Assembly: GCF_047730165.1 (NCBI RefSeq)
Contig: NZ_CP159834.1
Span: forward strand, 558,001-622,000
Direction of reading: 5' to 3'
Length of the DNA: 64,000 nucleotides
Origin: Patiriisocius sp047730165
GTDB lineage: Bacteria; Bacteroidota; Bacteroidia; Flavobacteriales; Flavobacteriaceae
Each line of letters opens with the position of its first letter. The first letter of the stretch is position 1. The translations under genes and the position numbers were made by a program. Shown here in pieces: positions 8,642 through 16,524 of the stretch. The notes beneath the pieces are model-generated. The model saw only the letters and a program-made list of their open reading frames with translations, had not been told where the DNA came from and searched no databases.

Positions 8642-9574
8642 CTACTTATAAATAGCAACTTCAGTCTCACCGGTTGACTTCTTAAAAGCGCGATACATTC
8701 CTTCCGTATTAAAAGGCATGGTCATGTTCCCTTTAGCATCCACTGCGATAAGACCACCGTCACCTCCTATTTTTCGTATGCGGTTTTGTATTACTTCTTT
8801 TGCAGCTTCTTCAAGCGAAAGACCTTTATATTCCATCAAACAACTTACATCATAGGCTACGACCCCGCGAATGAAAAACTCTCCACTTCCTGTACAACTC
8901 ACTGCGCAAGTTTTATTGTTAGCATAGGTTCCCGCTCCTATCATTGGGCTATCACCTACACGACCCCATTTTTTATTAGTCATTCCTCCCGTTGAGGTCG
9001 CGGCAGCTATGTTCCCGTGTACATCAAGTGCAACAGCCCCTACGGTACCAAACTTTCCATCTTTCTTGACAGAATGATCTAACTCAAACGTGTCGCTATC
9101 CTTTATATTTTGCCATTGCTGGTAACGAACTTCGTCATAAAAATAAGATGGGTCTTCTAACACATATCCTTGCTTTTCTGCAAACTGCATGGCTCCTTCA
9201 CCCGCTAGAAAAACGTGATCGCTATTCTCCATAATATCCCGTGAAAATGATATCGGATTTTTAATTCCAGTGATTAACGAAACTCCTCCAGCTTCTAAGT
9301 TTTTTCCATCCATGATGGCCGCATCCATCTCGTGTGTTCCTGTATGTGTAAATACAGCTCCTTTTCCAGCATTGAATAATGGAGAGTCTTCTAGCATCAC
9401 GACCGCAGCTTCGACCGCATCGAGCGCAGTACCTCTATTCTCAAGCACTTTAGTCCCTGCGTCTAAGGCAGCTTGTAAAGCCTTTTTATATTTTGTTTCA
9501 AGCGCTGTGGTCATAAGACCTTTTACTAATGTGCCCGCACCTCCGTGAATAACTAAGGAATATGTATTGTTCAT
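8642..9574 (-). CDS. iaaA: Isoaspartyl peptidase / plant-type L-asparaginase
   Basis: The 310-residue protein is an Ntn hydrolase of the plant-type asparaginase family. The N-terminal LVIHGGAGT, the autocleavage site GKFGTVGAVALD with Thr177 as nucleophile, and GRVGDSPMIGAGTYA after it are all in place. The family hydrolyses beta-aspartyl dipeptides and asparagine. Beside cyanophycin synthetase and cyanophycinase the natural substrate is probably the beta-Asp-Arg dipeptide made by cyanophycinase, yielding free Asp and Arg. No signal peptide is seen, so it is cytoplasmic, unlike the exported relative at 829-1827. It converges on cphB with a shared terminator. Confidence 0.93.
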   Translation of the reverse strand: MNNTYSLVIHGGAGTLVKGLMTTALETKYKKALQAALDAGTKVLENRGTALDAVEAAVVMLEDSPLFNAGKGAVFTHTGTHEMDAAIMDGKNLEAGGVSLITGIKNPISFSRDIMENSDHVFLAGEGAMQFAEKQGYVLEDPSYFYDEVRYQQWQNIKDSDTFELDHSVKKDGKFGTVGAVALDVHGNIAAATSTGGMTNKKWGRVGDSPMIGAGTYANNKTCAVSCTGSGEFFIRGVVAYDVSCLMEYKGLSLEEAAKEVIQNRIRKIGGDGGLIAVDAKGNMTMPFNTEGMYRAFKKSTGETEVAIYK

Positions 9575-9895
9575 TATTTGTAATTTGAAAGGTCAAAAAT
9601 AAGAGTTATCATTTTCATGGGCATACTATCTCTAGTATAAAAAACCTCGAACAAGAAACCGATAGCTTGGATATAAAATGTACAGAATAAAAACATTTTT
9701 GATGAACTACTGTATAAACTCTTAGCTTTTGCACCCCTTTTTCTTTCTTGAAAATTTAATTTCAACATTTATATTTTAACGGAAATAACTCGCTGTAAAA
9801 ATGAACTTTCTATTGACATAATTTTTAAAGTATATCGTTTTCAACTTGATAAAAAAACAAAGTATATATTTACTATCCTATAATTACTAGAAGCC
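9575..9895. other. 321-bp divergent intergenic region
   Basis: This AT-rich spacer separates the isoaspartyl peptidase gene (minus) from the methyltransferase gene (plus) and must hold both promoters. A 64-codon minus-strand frame extends into it without family features and I do not support it as a gene. No hairpin or repeat stood out. Confidence 0.5.
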
Positions 9896-11515
9896 ATGTT
9901 ATCAATCTCAGAGAAAAACCAATACCGCAGTGAGTTATTTAGACACCTTGACGGAATTGGTATTGCACCCGTTGCCTACGCTTTAAAAGAAAAAGATATT
10001 CTTGATTACATTTTAAAGGAACAAAAAGTTTCCTTAGAACAAGTTTGTAATTTTTTCCACGCAAACGAAGGGTATCTTAACGTAGGATTGCGACTTCTTG
10101 CCTCACAAGGCTGGTTAGATCATTCGGTAGATAATGATGAAGACGCTATTACCATTTATACAAATAAAAACAGTGCTATTGCTTTTAGGCTCTTTGATCG
10201 GTATAAAGACATTTCGGCATTGCTCAAAATTTCTGAAGAATTTCACCCGCGCCTTCTAGAGGAAGGGCAGTTTTCTGCAATCAATAAAATTTTTAATCAA
10301 TATAAGAATGGCGATTTTGACGCTGTTTCCGAAGATAAAACGGAGCAAGCTCTTGAAGCACAAATCAAGTTACATATTGAAGGCGCCCTAATAGGGCCCA
10401 TCACGGTTTTTTTAGGGATGGACGGTATGTTTCATAAATATTTTATGGAAGCTTCATTTAGTGCAGATGAATTTCATGAAGACCCAATTAACTTTAGTAA
10501 AATACTAGACTTTTTAACCTTTTTAGGTTGGTTTACTAAAAAAGAGGATACCTATCGTTTTACAGATAAAGGTTTGTTCTTTGCTAGAAGATCTTCAGCA
10601 TATGGCGTGACGGTTTCATACATTCCTACATTTAGAAGAGTTGATGAACTTCTCTTCGGAAACGCTCTAATTTTTAAAAGCTCCATCCCCAATGCCCACG
10701 AAACACACGTAGATCGAGAAATGAATGTTTGGGGAAGTGGAGGCGCACATGCAGCTTACTTTAAAAAGATTGACCAAATTATCATCTCCCTTTTTAATAA
10801 ACCTATAGAAGAACAACCTAGAGGGATTTTAGATATGGGCTGCGGTAATGGCGCGTTCCTAATACATCTATTTGAAGTGATTGAGCAACGCACCAAACGC
10901 GGTGAAATGCTTGATGAACATCCGCTATTCTTGGTAGGCGTAGATTTTAATAAAGCGGCTTTAAAAGTGACTCGTGCCAACTTGGTAAAAGCAGACATTT
11001 GGGCAAAAGTAATCTGGGGAGATATTGCAGACCCAAAACAATTAGAAAGTGATATTAGGGAAAATTATAACATAAAGCTCTCAGACCTATTAAATGTACG
11101 CACCTTCTTAGACCATAATAGACCGTGGAGTACACCCAAAATAGAGAGCGCTACTAATCAAAGTACTTCTACAGGAGCTTTTGCCACTTGTGGTATACGT
11201 ATTTCTAATAGACAAGTAGAACAGAACCTAAGAGAACATTTTGAAGGGTGGAAACCATATATTGGCTCTTTCGGGTTGTTAATAATAGAGCTACATACTT
11301 TAGACCCAAAAATCACACGTGACAATCTAGGAAAAACTGCTGCTACTGCTTATGATGCAACGCACGGGTTTAGTGATCAATACATTGTAGAACTAGATGT
11401 TTTCAGCAAAATCATTGAAGAAATAGGACTTCACTCTGACCCAAAACATTTTTCAAAATTTCCTAATAATGAACTCGCTACGGTGAGTATTAATTACTTA
11501 ACAGCAGTTAAATAG
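9896..11515 (+). CDS. Class I SAM-dependent methyltransferase with two N-terminal winged-helix-like regions (AprA-MT2-like)
   Basis: The 539-residue protein ends in a Rossmann-type methyltransferase domain: motif I is ILDMGCGNGAFL at 311-322, the acidic residue binding the SAM ribose is in LVGVDFN (Asp350), and WGDIADP at 374-380 is motif III-like. The first 240 residues hold two segments resembling winged-helix dimerisation domains (LNVGLRLLASQGWL at 61-74; ILDFLTFLGWF at 203-213). The overall plan recalls the MT2-like domain family named after the AprA protein of apratoxin synthesis; that match is from memory and is tentative. There is no adjacent polyketide or peptide synthase, and both flanking genes are separated by spacers of more than 250 bp, so it appears to be a single-gene unit. 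The substrate is unknown. Confidence 0.7.
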   Translation: MLSISEKNQYRSELFRHLDGIGIAPVAYALKEKDILDYILKEQKVSLEQVCNFFHANEGYLNVGLRLLASQGWLDHSVDNDEDAITIYTNKNSAIAFRLFDRYKDISALLKISEEFHPRLLEEGQFSAINKIFNQYKNGDFDAVSEDKTEQALEAQIKLHIEGALIGPITVFLGMDGMFHKYFMEASFSADEFHEDPINFSKILDFLTFLGWFTKKEDTYRFTDKGLFFARRSSAYGVTVSYIPTFRRVDELLFGNALIFKSSIPNAHETHVDREMNVWGSGGAHAAYFKKIDQIIISLFNKPIEEQPRGILDMGCGNGAFLIHLFEVIEQRTKRGEMLDEHPLFLVGVDFNKAALKVTRANLVKADIWAKVIWGDIADPKQLESDIRENYNIKLSDLLNVRTFLDHNRPWSTPKIESATNQSTSTGAFATCGIRISNRQVEQNLREHFEGWKPYIGSFGLLIIELHTLDPKITRDNLGKTAATAYDATHGFSDQYIVELDVFSKIIEEIGLHSDPKHFSKFPNNELATVSINYLTAVK

Positions 11516-11681
11516 TCTTATTTGAATAAGAGGTAAAACCGCTTCGCTGAAAGAAGCAAGAAAAAAGACTTGATTTGAAATACTTTGATAAGTAGGCTTT
11601 ATTTATATGCATATAAAATGTGATTTATTTAATTACTAATAACTCCACCTTACTTTCTTCTTACTTCTTTCCTCTTTTTTC

Positions 11682-11689
11682 TATTTTTG
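11682..11689 (+). promoter_or_regulatory. Possible -7 promoter element upstream of polA
   Basis: TATTTTTG matches TAnnTTTG, about 97 nt before the polA start. It would give a leader containing the palindromic repeat at 11701-11745. No clear -33 TTG is seen. Confidence 0.35.
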
Positions 11690-11700
11690 AACAAATATGT

Positions 11701-11775
11701 ATTGTCCGTTCGAGCGCAGTCGAGAACTTCTTAGTTTAGGACAATACTAAAACCTCTTGATTGCGCTCGAGAAGA
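11701..11775. repeat. REP-like palindromic element in the polA leader
   Basis: ATTGTCC at 11701-11707 pairs with GGACAAT at 11739-11745, enclosing a quasi-palindrome TTCGAGCGCAGTCGAGAA. A second related core, TTGCGCTCGAGAAG, lies at about 11760-11774. Similar cores occur near 22203, 25670 and 57668, suggesting a dispersed family. Confidence 0.6.
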
Positions 11776-11785
11776 CACTAAAATA

Positions 11786-14653
11786 ATGTCAGAACCAAAA
11801 AAACGCCTTTTCTTAATCGATGCCTTCGCTCTTATTTTTAGAGGCTACTACGCCCTTATAAAAAACCCAAGAATAAACTCTAAAGGAATGGACACAAGTG
11901 CCATTATGGGGTTTATGAACTCATTTCTTGACGTTATAAAAAGAGAACGTCCAGATCATCTTGCGGTATGTTTTGATAAAGGTGGTAGTGTTGATCGTGT
12001 CGAGATGTTTGAAGAATATAAAGCAAATCGCGACGAAACCCCTGATGGAATTAAAATCGCCATTCCCTATATCTACAAGATTCTAGAAGCCATGCACATT
12101 CCCATTATGGTGAAAGAAGGTTTTGAGGCAGATGATGTTATAGGTACCCTATCAAAGCAAGCTGAAAAAGCTGGATACACCACATTTATGGTCACCCCAG
12201 ATAAGGATTTTGCACAACTAGTTTCAGATAATATTTTTATGTATCGCCCTGTTTTTGGCGGTGGTTACGAGACTTGGGGAATCCCAGAAGTTCAAAAAAA
12301 GTTTGAAGTTGAAAACCCTCTACAAGTTATTGACTATTTAGGGATGATGGGCGATGCGAGTGACAATATTCCTGGACTTCCAGGCGTGGGCGATAAAACA
12401 GCTAAAAAGTTTTTAAAGCAGTTTGGATCTATGGAAGGGCTGTTAGAAAACACAGATCAATTGAAAGGAAAGATGAAAGAGAAGATTGAAGCGAACGGCG
12501 AACTCGGTTTACTCAGCAAAAAACTCGCTACTATTATGCTCGATGTTCCTGTAGAATTTCACGAGAAAGATTTTGAAATGAGCACTCCAGATGTTGCTGC
12601 GGTTACAGCCATTTTTGAAGAACTAGAATTTCGACGTTTGACTACAAATTTTACCAACGCTTTTTCTGTAGAAGCCATGGCATCAAAAGGAACCAGTCAT
12701 CAAGAGTCTGCTCCAAAGTTAGCTACTACTAAAAAACAAGACCCTGCTACCAAGAGCAGTCCAAGTGCAGGTGAAGGGCAGTTCAGTTTATTTGGAGGCG
12801 ATAGCGCACCCTCAGAATCTGCTGAAGTGTATAGTAGCAGAAAAACCATAAAGGACACAGAGCATTTTTATCAATTAGTGCAACCAGGAATGGGAACAAA
12901 CCTGTTTATCCAGAACTTGATGAAACAGCCTAGCGTGTGTTTTGATACAGAGACCACAGGTTTAAACCCACTCACAGCAGAACTCGTTGGGATTGCTTTT
13001 TCTTGGGAAGCCGGAAAAGGATTTTATATGGCATTCCCGGAGGGAAAAGAAGCCGCACAAGAACAGATTGAGTTATTACGCCCCTTCTTTGAAGCCACCG
13101 AAATTGAAAAGGTAGGACAGAATTTAAAATACGATCTTAAAGTACTTCGGAAATATAACATTGCTGTAAAAGGCCCGTTGTTTGATACGATGCTCGCGCA
13201 TTACCTCATCAATCCAGATATGCGTCACAATATGGACGTGCTTGCCGAAACATACCTTAATTACACGCCCGTTTCCATTACCGAATTAATAGGGAAAAAA
13301 GGAAAGAATCAAAAATCGATGCGAGATGTTCCAGTTGAAGATCAAACAGAATATGCGGTGGAAGACGCAGATATTACGTTTCAATTAAAAGAGCATTTCA
13401 GTAATGAACTGAAAGACGCAAATATTCAAAAATTATTCACAGATATTGAACTGCCCTTATTACGGGTACTTGCAGATATGGAGGCAGAAGGAATTAATCT
13501 AGATGAAGCCTTTTTAAATTCTTTATCTGGCGATCTTGAAAGTGATATTGCTTCTTTAGAAAAGAATATTTATGAAGAAGCTGGCGAGGAGTTTAACATT
13601 GCATCGCCTAAACAATTGGGTGAGATTCTCTTTGGAAAAATGAAATTGGTCGAGAAGCCTAAGAAAACAAAAACCGGGCAATTTTCTACTGCAGAAGATG
13701 TCTTAAGTTACTTAGCGAAAGACCATAAAATTATTGCAGATGTATTGGAATATCGCGGACTGGCAAAACTAAAATCTACTTATGTAGATGCTTTACCATT
13801 GCAAGTAGAAGAAGCAACACAGCGGGTGCATACAGACTATATGCAAACGGTTGCCGCTACAGGAAGACTGAGTAGTAACAACCCCAACTTACAGAACATA
13901 CCTATCAGGACTGAACGTGGACGCGAGGTGCGTAAAGCTTTCATTCCGCGTGATGAAAACTATGTGTTGTTAGCGGCAGATTATTCGCAAATAGAACTGC
14001 GTATCATCGCTTCATTAAGCCAAGAAGAAACGATGATGGAGGCTTTTAAAAATGGCGAAGACATTCACGCATCTACCGCGAGTAAAGTATTTGATGTTCC
14101 TTTAGAAGAAGTAACGCGTGAGCAACGTGGGAATGCAAAAACCGTAAACTTTGGAATTATTTATGGTGTTTCTGCCTTTGGCTTGAGCAACCAGACAGAC
14201 ATGTCTAGAGGCGAAGCTAAGGAGTTGATTGACGCGTATTATGATACCTACCCCAAGTTACGTCACTATATGAGTGAGCAAGTAAACTTTGCCCGCGACA
14301 ACGGTTACGTAGAAACCGTTATGGGCCGTCGCCGCTACCTAAACGCAATCAACGGAAGCAATGCCATTGTGCGAGGAGCGGCAGAACGAAACGCAGTAAA
14401 CGCACCCATTCAAGGTAGTGCGGCAGATATCATTAAAATTGCGATGATTAATATTCATAAGAAACTGGAAGAAGGCAAGTACAAAACAAAAATGCTTTTA
14501 CAGGTTCATGATGAATTGGTTTTTGATGTGTATAAGCCAGAACTAGAGGAAATGAAATCGATGATTAAATACGAGATGGAAAATGCATATTTAATGGATG
14601 TTCCATTGGATGTTGAAGTGGGAATTGGCGAGAATTGGTTAGAGGCCCATTAG
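11786..14653 (+). CDS. polA: DNA polymerase I
   Basis: The 955-residue protein has all three domains of bacterial Pol I. The 5' nuclease (1 to about 290) starts LFLIDAFALIFRGYYAL and includes GVGDKTAKKFLKQFG. The 3'-5' proofreading exonuclease (about 370-560) keeps the catalytic DTETTGLNP near residue 387. The polymerase domain has motif A DYSQIELRI near 731, motif B with KTVNFGIIYG near 787 and motif C QVHDELVF near 906. It fills gaps during repair and removes RNA primers. The linker of about 60 residues rich in Ser, Lys and Gly (about 300-360) between the nuclease and exonuclease domains is variable in Bacteroidota. Nothing appears broken. It stands alone between two spacers. Confidence 0.98.
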   Translation: MSEPKKRLFLIDAFALIFRGYYALIKNPRINSKGMDTSAIMGFMNSFLDVIKRERPDHLAVCFDKGGSVDRVEMFEEYKANRDETPDGIKIAIPYIYKILEAMHIPIMVKEGFEADDVIGTLSKQAEKAGYTTFMVTPDKDFAQLVSDNIFMYRPVFGGGYETWGIPEVQKKFEVENPLQVIDYLGMMGDASDNIPGLPGVGDKTAKKFLKQFGSMEGLLENTDQLKGKMKEKIEANGELGLLSKKLATIMLDVPVEFHEKDFEMSTPDVAAVTAIFEELEFRRLTTNFTNAFSVEAMASKGTSHQESAPKLATTKKQDPATKSSPSAGEGQFSLFGGDSAPSESAEVYSSRKTIKDTEHFYQLVQPGMGTNLFIQNLMKQPSVCFDTETTGLNPLTAELVGIAFSWEAGKGFYMAFPEGKEAAQEQIELLRPFFEATEIEKVGQNLKYDLKVLRKYNIAVKGPLFDTMLAHYLINPDMRHNMDVLAETYLNYTPVSITELIGKKGKNQKSMRDVPVEDQTEYAVEDADITFQLKEHFSNELKDANIQKLFTDIELPLLRVLADMEAEGINLDEAFLNSLSGDLESDIASLEKNIYEEAGEEFNIASPKQLGEILFGKMKLVEKPKKTKTGQFSTAEDVLSYLAKDHKIIADVLEYRGLAKLKSTYVDALPLQVEEATQRVHTDYMQTVAATGRLSSNNPNLQNIPIRTERGREVRKAFIPRDENYVLLAADYSQIELRIIASLSQEETMMEAFKNGEDIHASTASKVFDVPLEEVTREQRGNAKTVNFGIIYGVSAFGLSNQTDMSRGEAKELIDAYYDTYPKLRHYMSEQVNFARDNGYVETVMGRRRYLNAINGSNAIVRGAAERNAVNAPIQGSAADIIKIAMINIHKKLEEGKYKTKMLLQVHDELVFDVYKPELEEMKSMIKYEMENAYLMDVPLDVEVGIGENWLEAH

Positions 14654-14755
14654 CAATTAGCCGAGCGCGCCTATTTATTTATTTTAAGATTTTATTGTTT
14701 TGGATTCGTAAAATAAAGGTTGATGTTGTATTATGTGTAAAATAAAAAATCTATA

Positions 14756-15850
14756 ATGAAGAAAACATACACTTTAGCACTCCTCTTTTTTGTAACACTA
14801 GTGGCACCATCAGTATTATATGCACAATGCGAAGATGTCACGGTTGATAGTTTAACCAATCCTGGCCCCTTTGATATTGCGACGCTTACGGAGGCAGATG
14901 GTCTAAGAAATGGTCCTGACTATTTTGGCGCTACTGTATATTACCCAACAAATGCAAACCCTCCATATGCGAGTATCGCTATTGTTCCAGGATTTGTATC
15001 TCTGCCCTCTAGTGTTGAAGAGTGGGGACCCTTTTATGCATCTCACGGAATTGTCACTATAATTATAGGCACTAATTCGCTTTTTGATCTTCCTGAAGCT
15101 AGGGCTGAGGCACTGCTAGATGCCTTAGAGACATTACGACAAGAAAACCTGAGAGATACATCACCATTAGAAGGTGAATTAGATACGGATAAATTTGCTG
15201 TAAGCGGATGGTCTATGGGCGGTGGTGGAGCACAACGAGCAGCGGTTCTTGACAACACCATAAAAGGTGTTGTTGCTTTATGTCCGTGGTTGCTAGACCC
15301 AGAGTTAAATCACGATACTTCTGTATTAATCTTAAGCGGTCAAGATGACCCAACAGCGCCCCCAGAAGATCACGCAAATGTGCATTATAACGAGATACCA
15401 GAAGCTACAAACAAATTACTTTTTGAAATTGAAAACGGAAACCATTCTGTCGCCAATACCCCAAACGGAGGTGACGGTGTTGCAGGAAGACTAGCACTTT
15501 CTTGGCTTAAATTATATGTAGAAGATAATGATTGTTATTGCCCTATATTGAATGATAACCTTTTAGTCAACCCTCCTGCAGCTTCTATGGTGCAGTCTAG
15601 CTTTGAATGTGAGCTACTTAGTATAGCAGAGAACAAACTGGAGATAAGTATATTCCCTAATCCAACTCAAAATTCTATCAATGTACGTGTTCCAGGCGAT
15701 ATCCATTTTATAATGTACTCAACAGTTGGGCAATTATTGTTAGAAGGAGACCTATCTGGAAATAATAAACAAATAGATGTATCACATCTTTCACAAGGAA
15801 TCTATCACCTTCGCCTAGGTAATGAAATGGTGAGAGTATTTAAAAACTAA
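14756..15850 (+). CDS. Secreted cutinase/PET-hydrolase-like esterase with T9SS C-terminal sorting domain
   Basis: The 364-residue protein begins with a signal peptide ending LYAQ (about residue 24). It continues with an alpha/beta hydrolase of the polyester-hydrolase (dienelactone hydrolase-like) family. Shared with characterised PET hydrolases are TVYYPTNA at 60-67, AIVPGF at 75-80 (oxyanion-hole region), the WGP..ASHG stretch at 90-98 and the nucleophile elbow GWSMGGGG at 151-158. The predicted triad is Ser153, Asp198 (in GQDDPTAPP) and His230 (in NGNHS), with Trp178 in CPW as a likely substrate-clamp residue. The active-site disulfide of Ideonella PETase is absent (Gly195 and Val232 at those places), but Cys260/262 and Cys285 could form a terminal disulfide. 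From about 291 a T9SS type A sorting domain follows (IFPNPTQNSINV, LSQGIYHLRL). The enzyme should therefore be exported and surface-bound or released. Natural substrates may be cutin-like or other polyesters; PET activity is inference. Confidence 0.87.
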   Translation: MKKTYTLALLFFVTLVAPSVLYAQCEDVTVDSLTNPGPFDIATLTEADGLRNGPDYFGATVYYPTNANPPYASIAIVPGFVSLPSSVEEWGPFYASHGIVTIIIGTNSLFDLPEARAEALLDALETLRQENLRDTSPLEGELDTDKFAVSGWSMGGGGAQRAAVLDNTIKGVVALCPWLLDPELNHDTSVLILSGQDDPTAPPEDHANVHYNEIPEATNKLLFEIENGNHSVANTPNGGDGVAGRLALSWLKLYVEDNDCYCPILNDNLLVNPPAASMVQSSFECELLSIAENKLEISIFPNPTQNSINVRVPGDIHFIMYSTVGQLLLEGDLSGNNKQIDVSHLSQGIYHLRLGNEMVRVFKN

Positions 15851-15872
15851 ATATCCAATATTCTATCGCATA

Positions 15873-15914
15873 AAAAAACTCCCAATTTCCAAAAAGGACA
15901 TTGGGAGTTTTTTT
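15873..15914. terminator. Terminator between the esterase gene and the decayed lipocalin-like gene
   Basis: Arms AAACTCCCAAT and ATTGGGAGTTT enclose a 13-nt loop and are flanked by A and T runs. The structure can stop transcription from both convergent sides. Confidence 0.88.
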
Positions 15915-15928
15915 GACTTATCTTATAC

Positions 15929-16381
15929 TTATTGTCTGTCGTAAACTGAAACAGCAGCAGTAGTGACTACTGCAGTAGCATCAATATTCTTCATATGTAC
16001 CTCACCATCAAGATCTGTTGTAGTCTCTAACTCAATTGTACGAGTGTTTCCATCTAAGCTATATGTTCCTGTTTCTATATAAGGACCTTCACAATTTACA
16101 TTTAAATTTCCTTCATCATCAGTCTCTACCAGCACGTTTGTTGAATTTGAGGAACAACTCGCACCTCCATTAAATGTAATTGTACTCATTAAACAAGGTA
16201 CCTCTACTAATAAATTAGTCGATGTTGTTCCATCGCCATTATAATCATCATTAAATAGAGAGTTGAAATCAATTAATACAAATGTTCCAACTATTGACGC
16301 GTCACTTGCACCTTATGTGTCATCACCGTTACTAAAAGAAGTGAATGGAAGGCCACCATTAAAATTGCTAAAAAAATTCAT
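15929..16381 (-). pseudogene. Decayed lipocalin-like small lipoprotein gene
   Basis: An intact frame of 86 codons (15929-16189) encodes the C-terminal part of a small secreted protein with GTYSLDGNTRTIELE, typical of the lipocalin-like/DUF5004-type lipoproteins of Bacteroidota. The same reading frame continues upstream with homologous-looking sequence (SIVGTFVLIDFN, then DYNGDGTTSTNLLVEVPC) to an ATG at 16379-16381, but it is interrupted by a TAA at 16313-16315 (codon 23). The upstream stretch reads SFSNGDDT, where a lipobox would give SCSNGDDT, and no hydrophobic signal segment precedes it. The conserved domain therefore starts before the only uninterrupted start codon, and the export signal is lost. 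I infer a pseudogene. A short product from 16189 is possible, but it would lack the first strands of the barrel. Confidence 0.65.
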
Positions 16382-16524
16382 TTTTTTGTTTTAAAATTAA
16401 GGTGGAAATGTTCGTAATAATTAATATTTCAGGAGAAATAGGACTGATTTCAATTGCTGAAATACGCCTGCTCCGTTTGCACCAATTCATTTATTACCTT
16501 TAACAACCTATAGAAAGCCTTACA

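Noticed and set aside
9574..9768. 64-codon minus-strand frame upstream of the isoaspartyl peptidase gene
   Set aside because: It overlaps the expected promoter region and shows no signal, domain or plausible composition.
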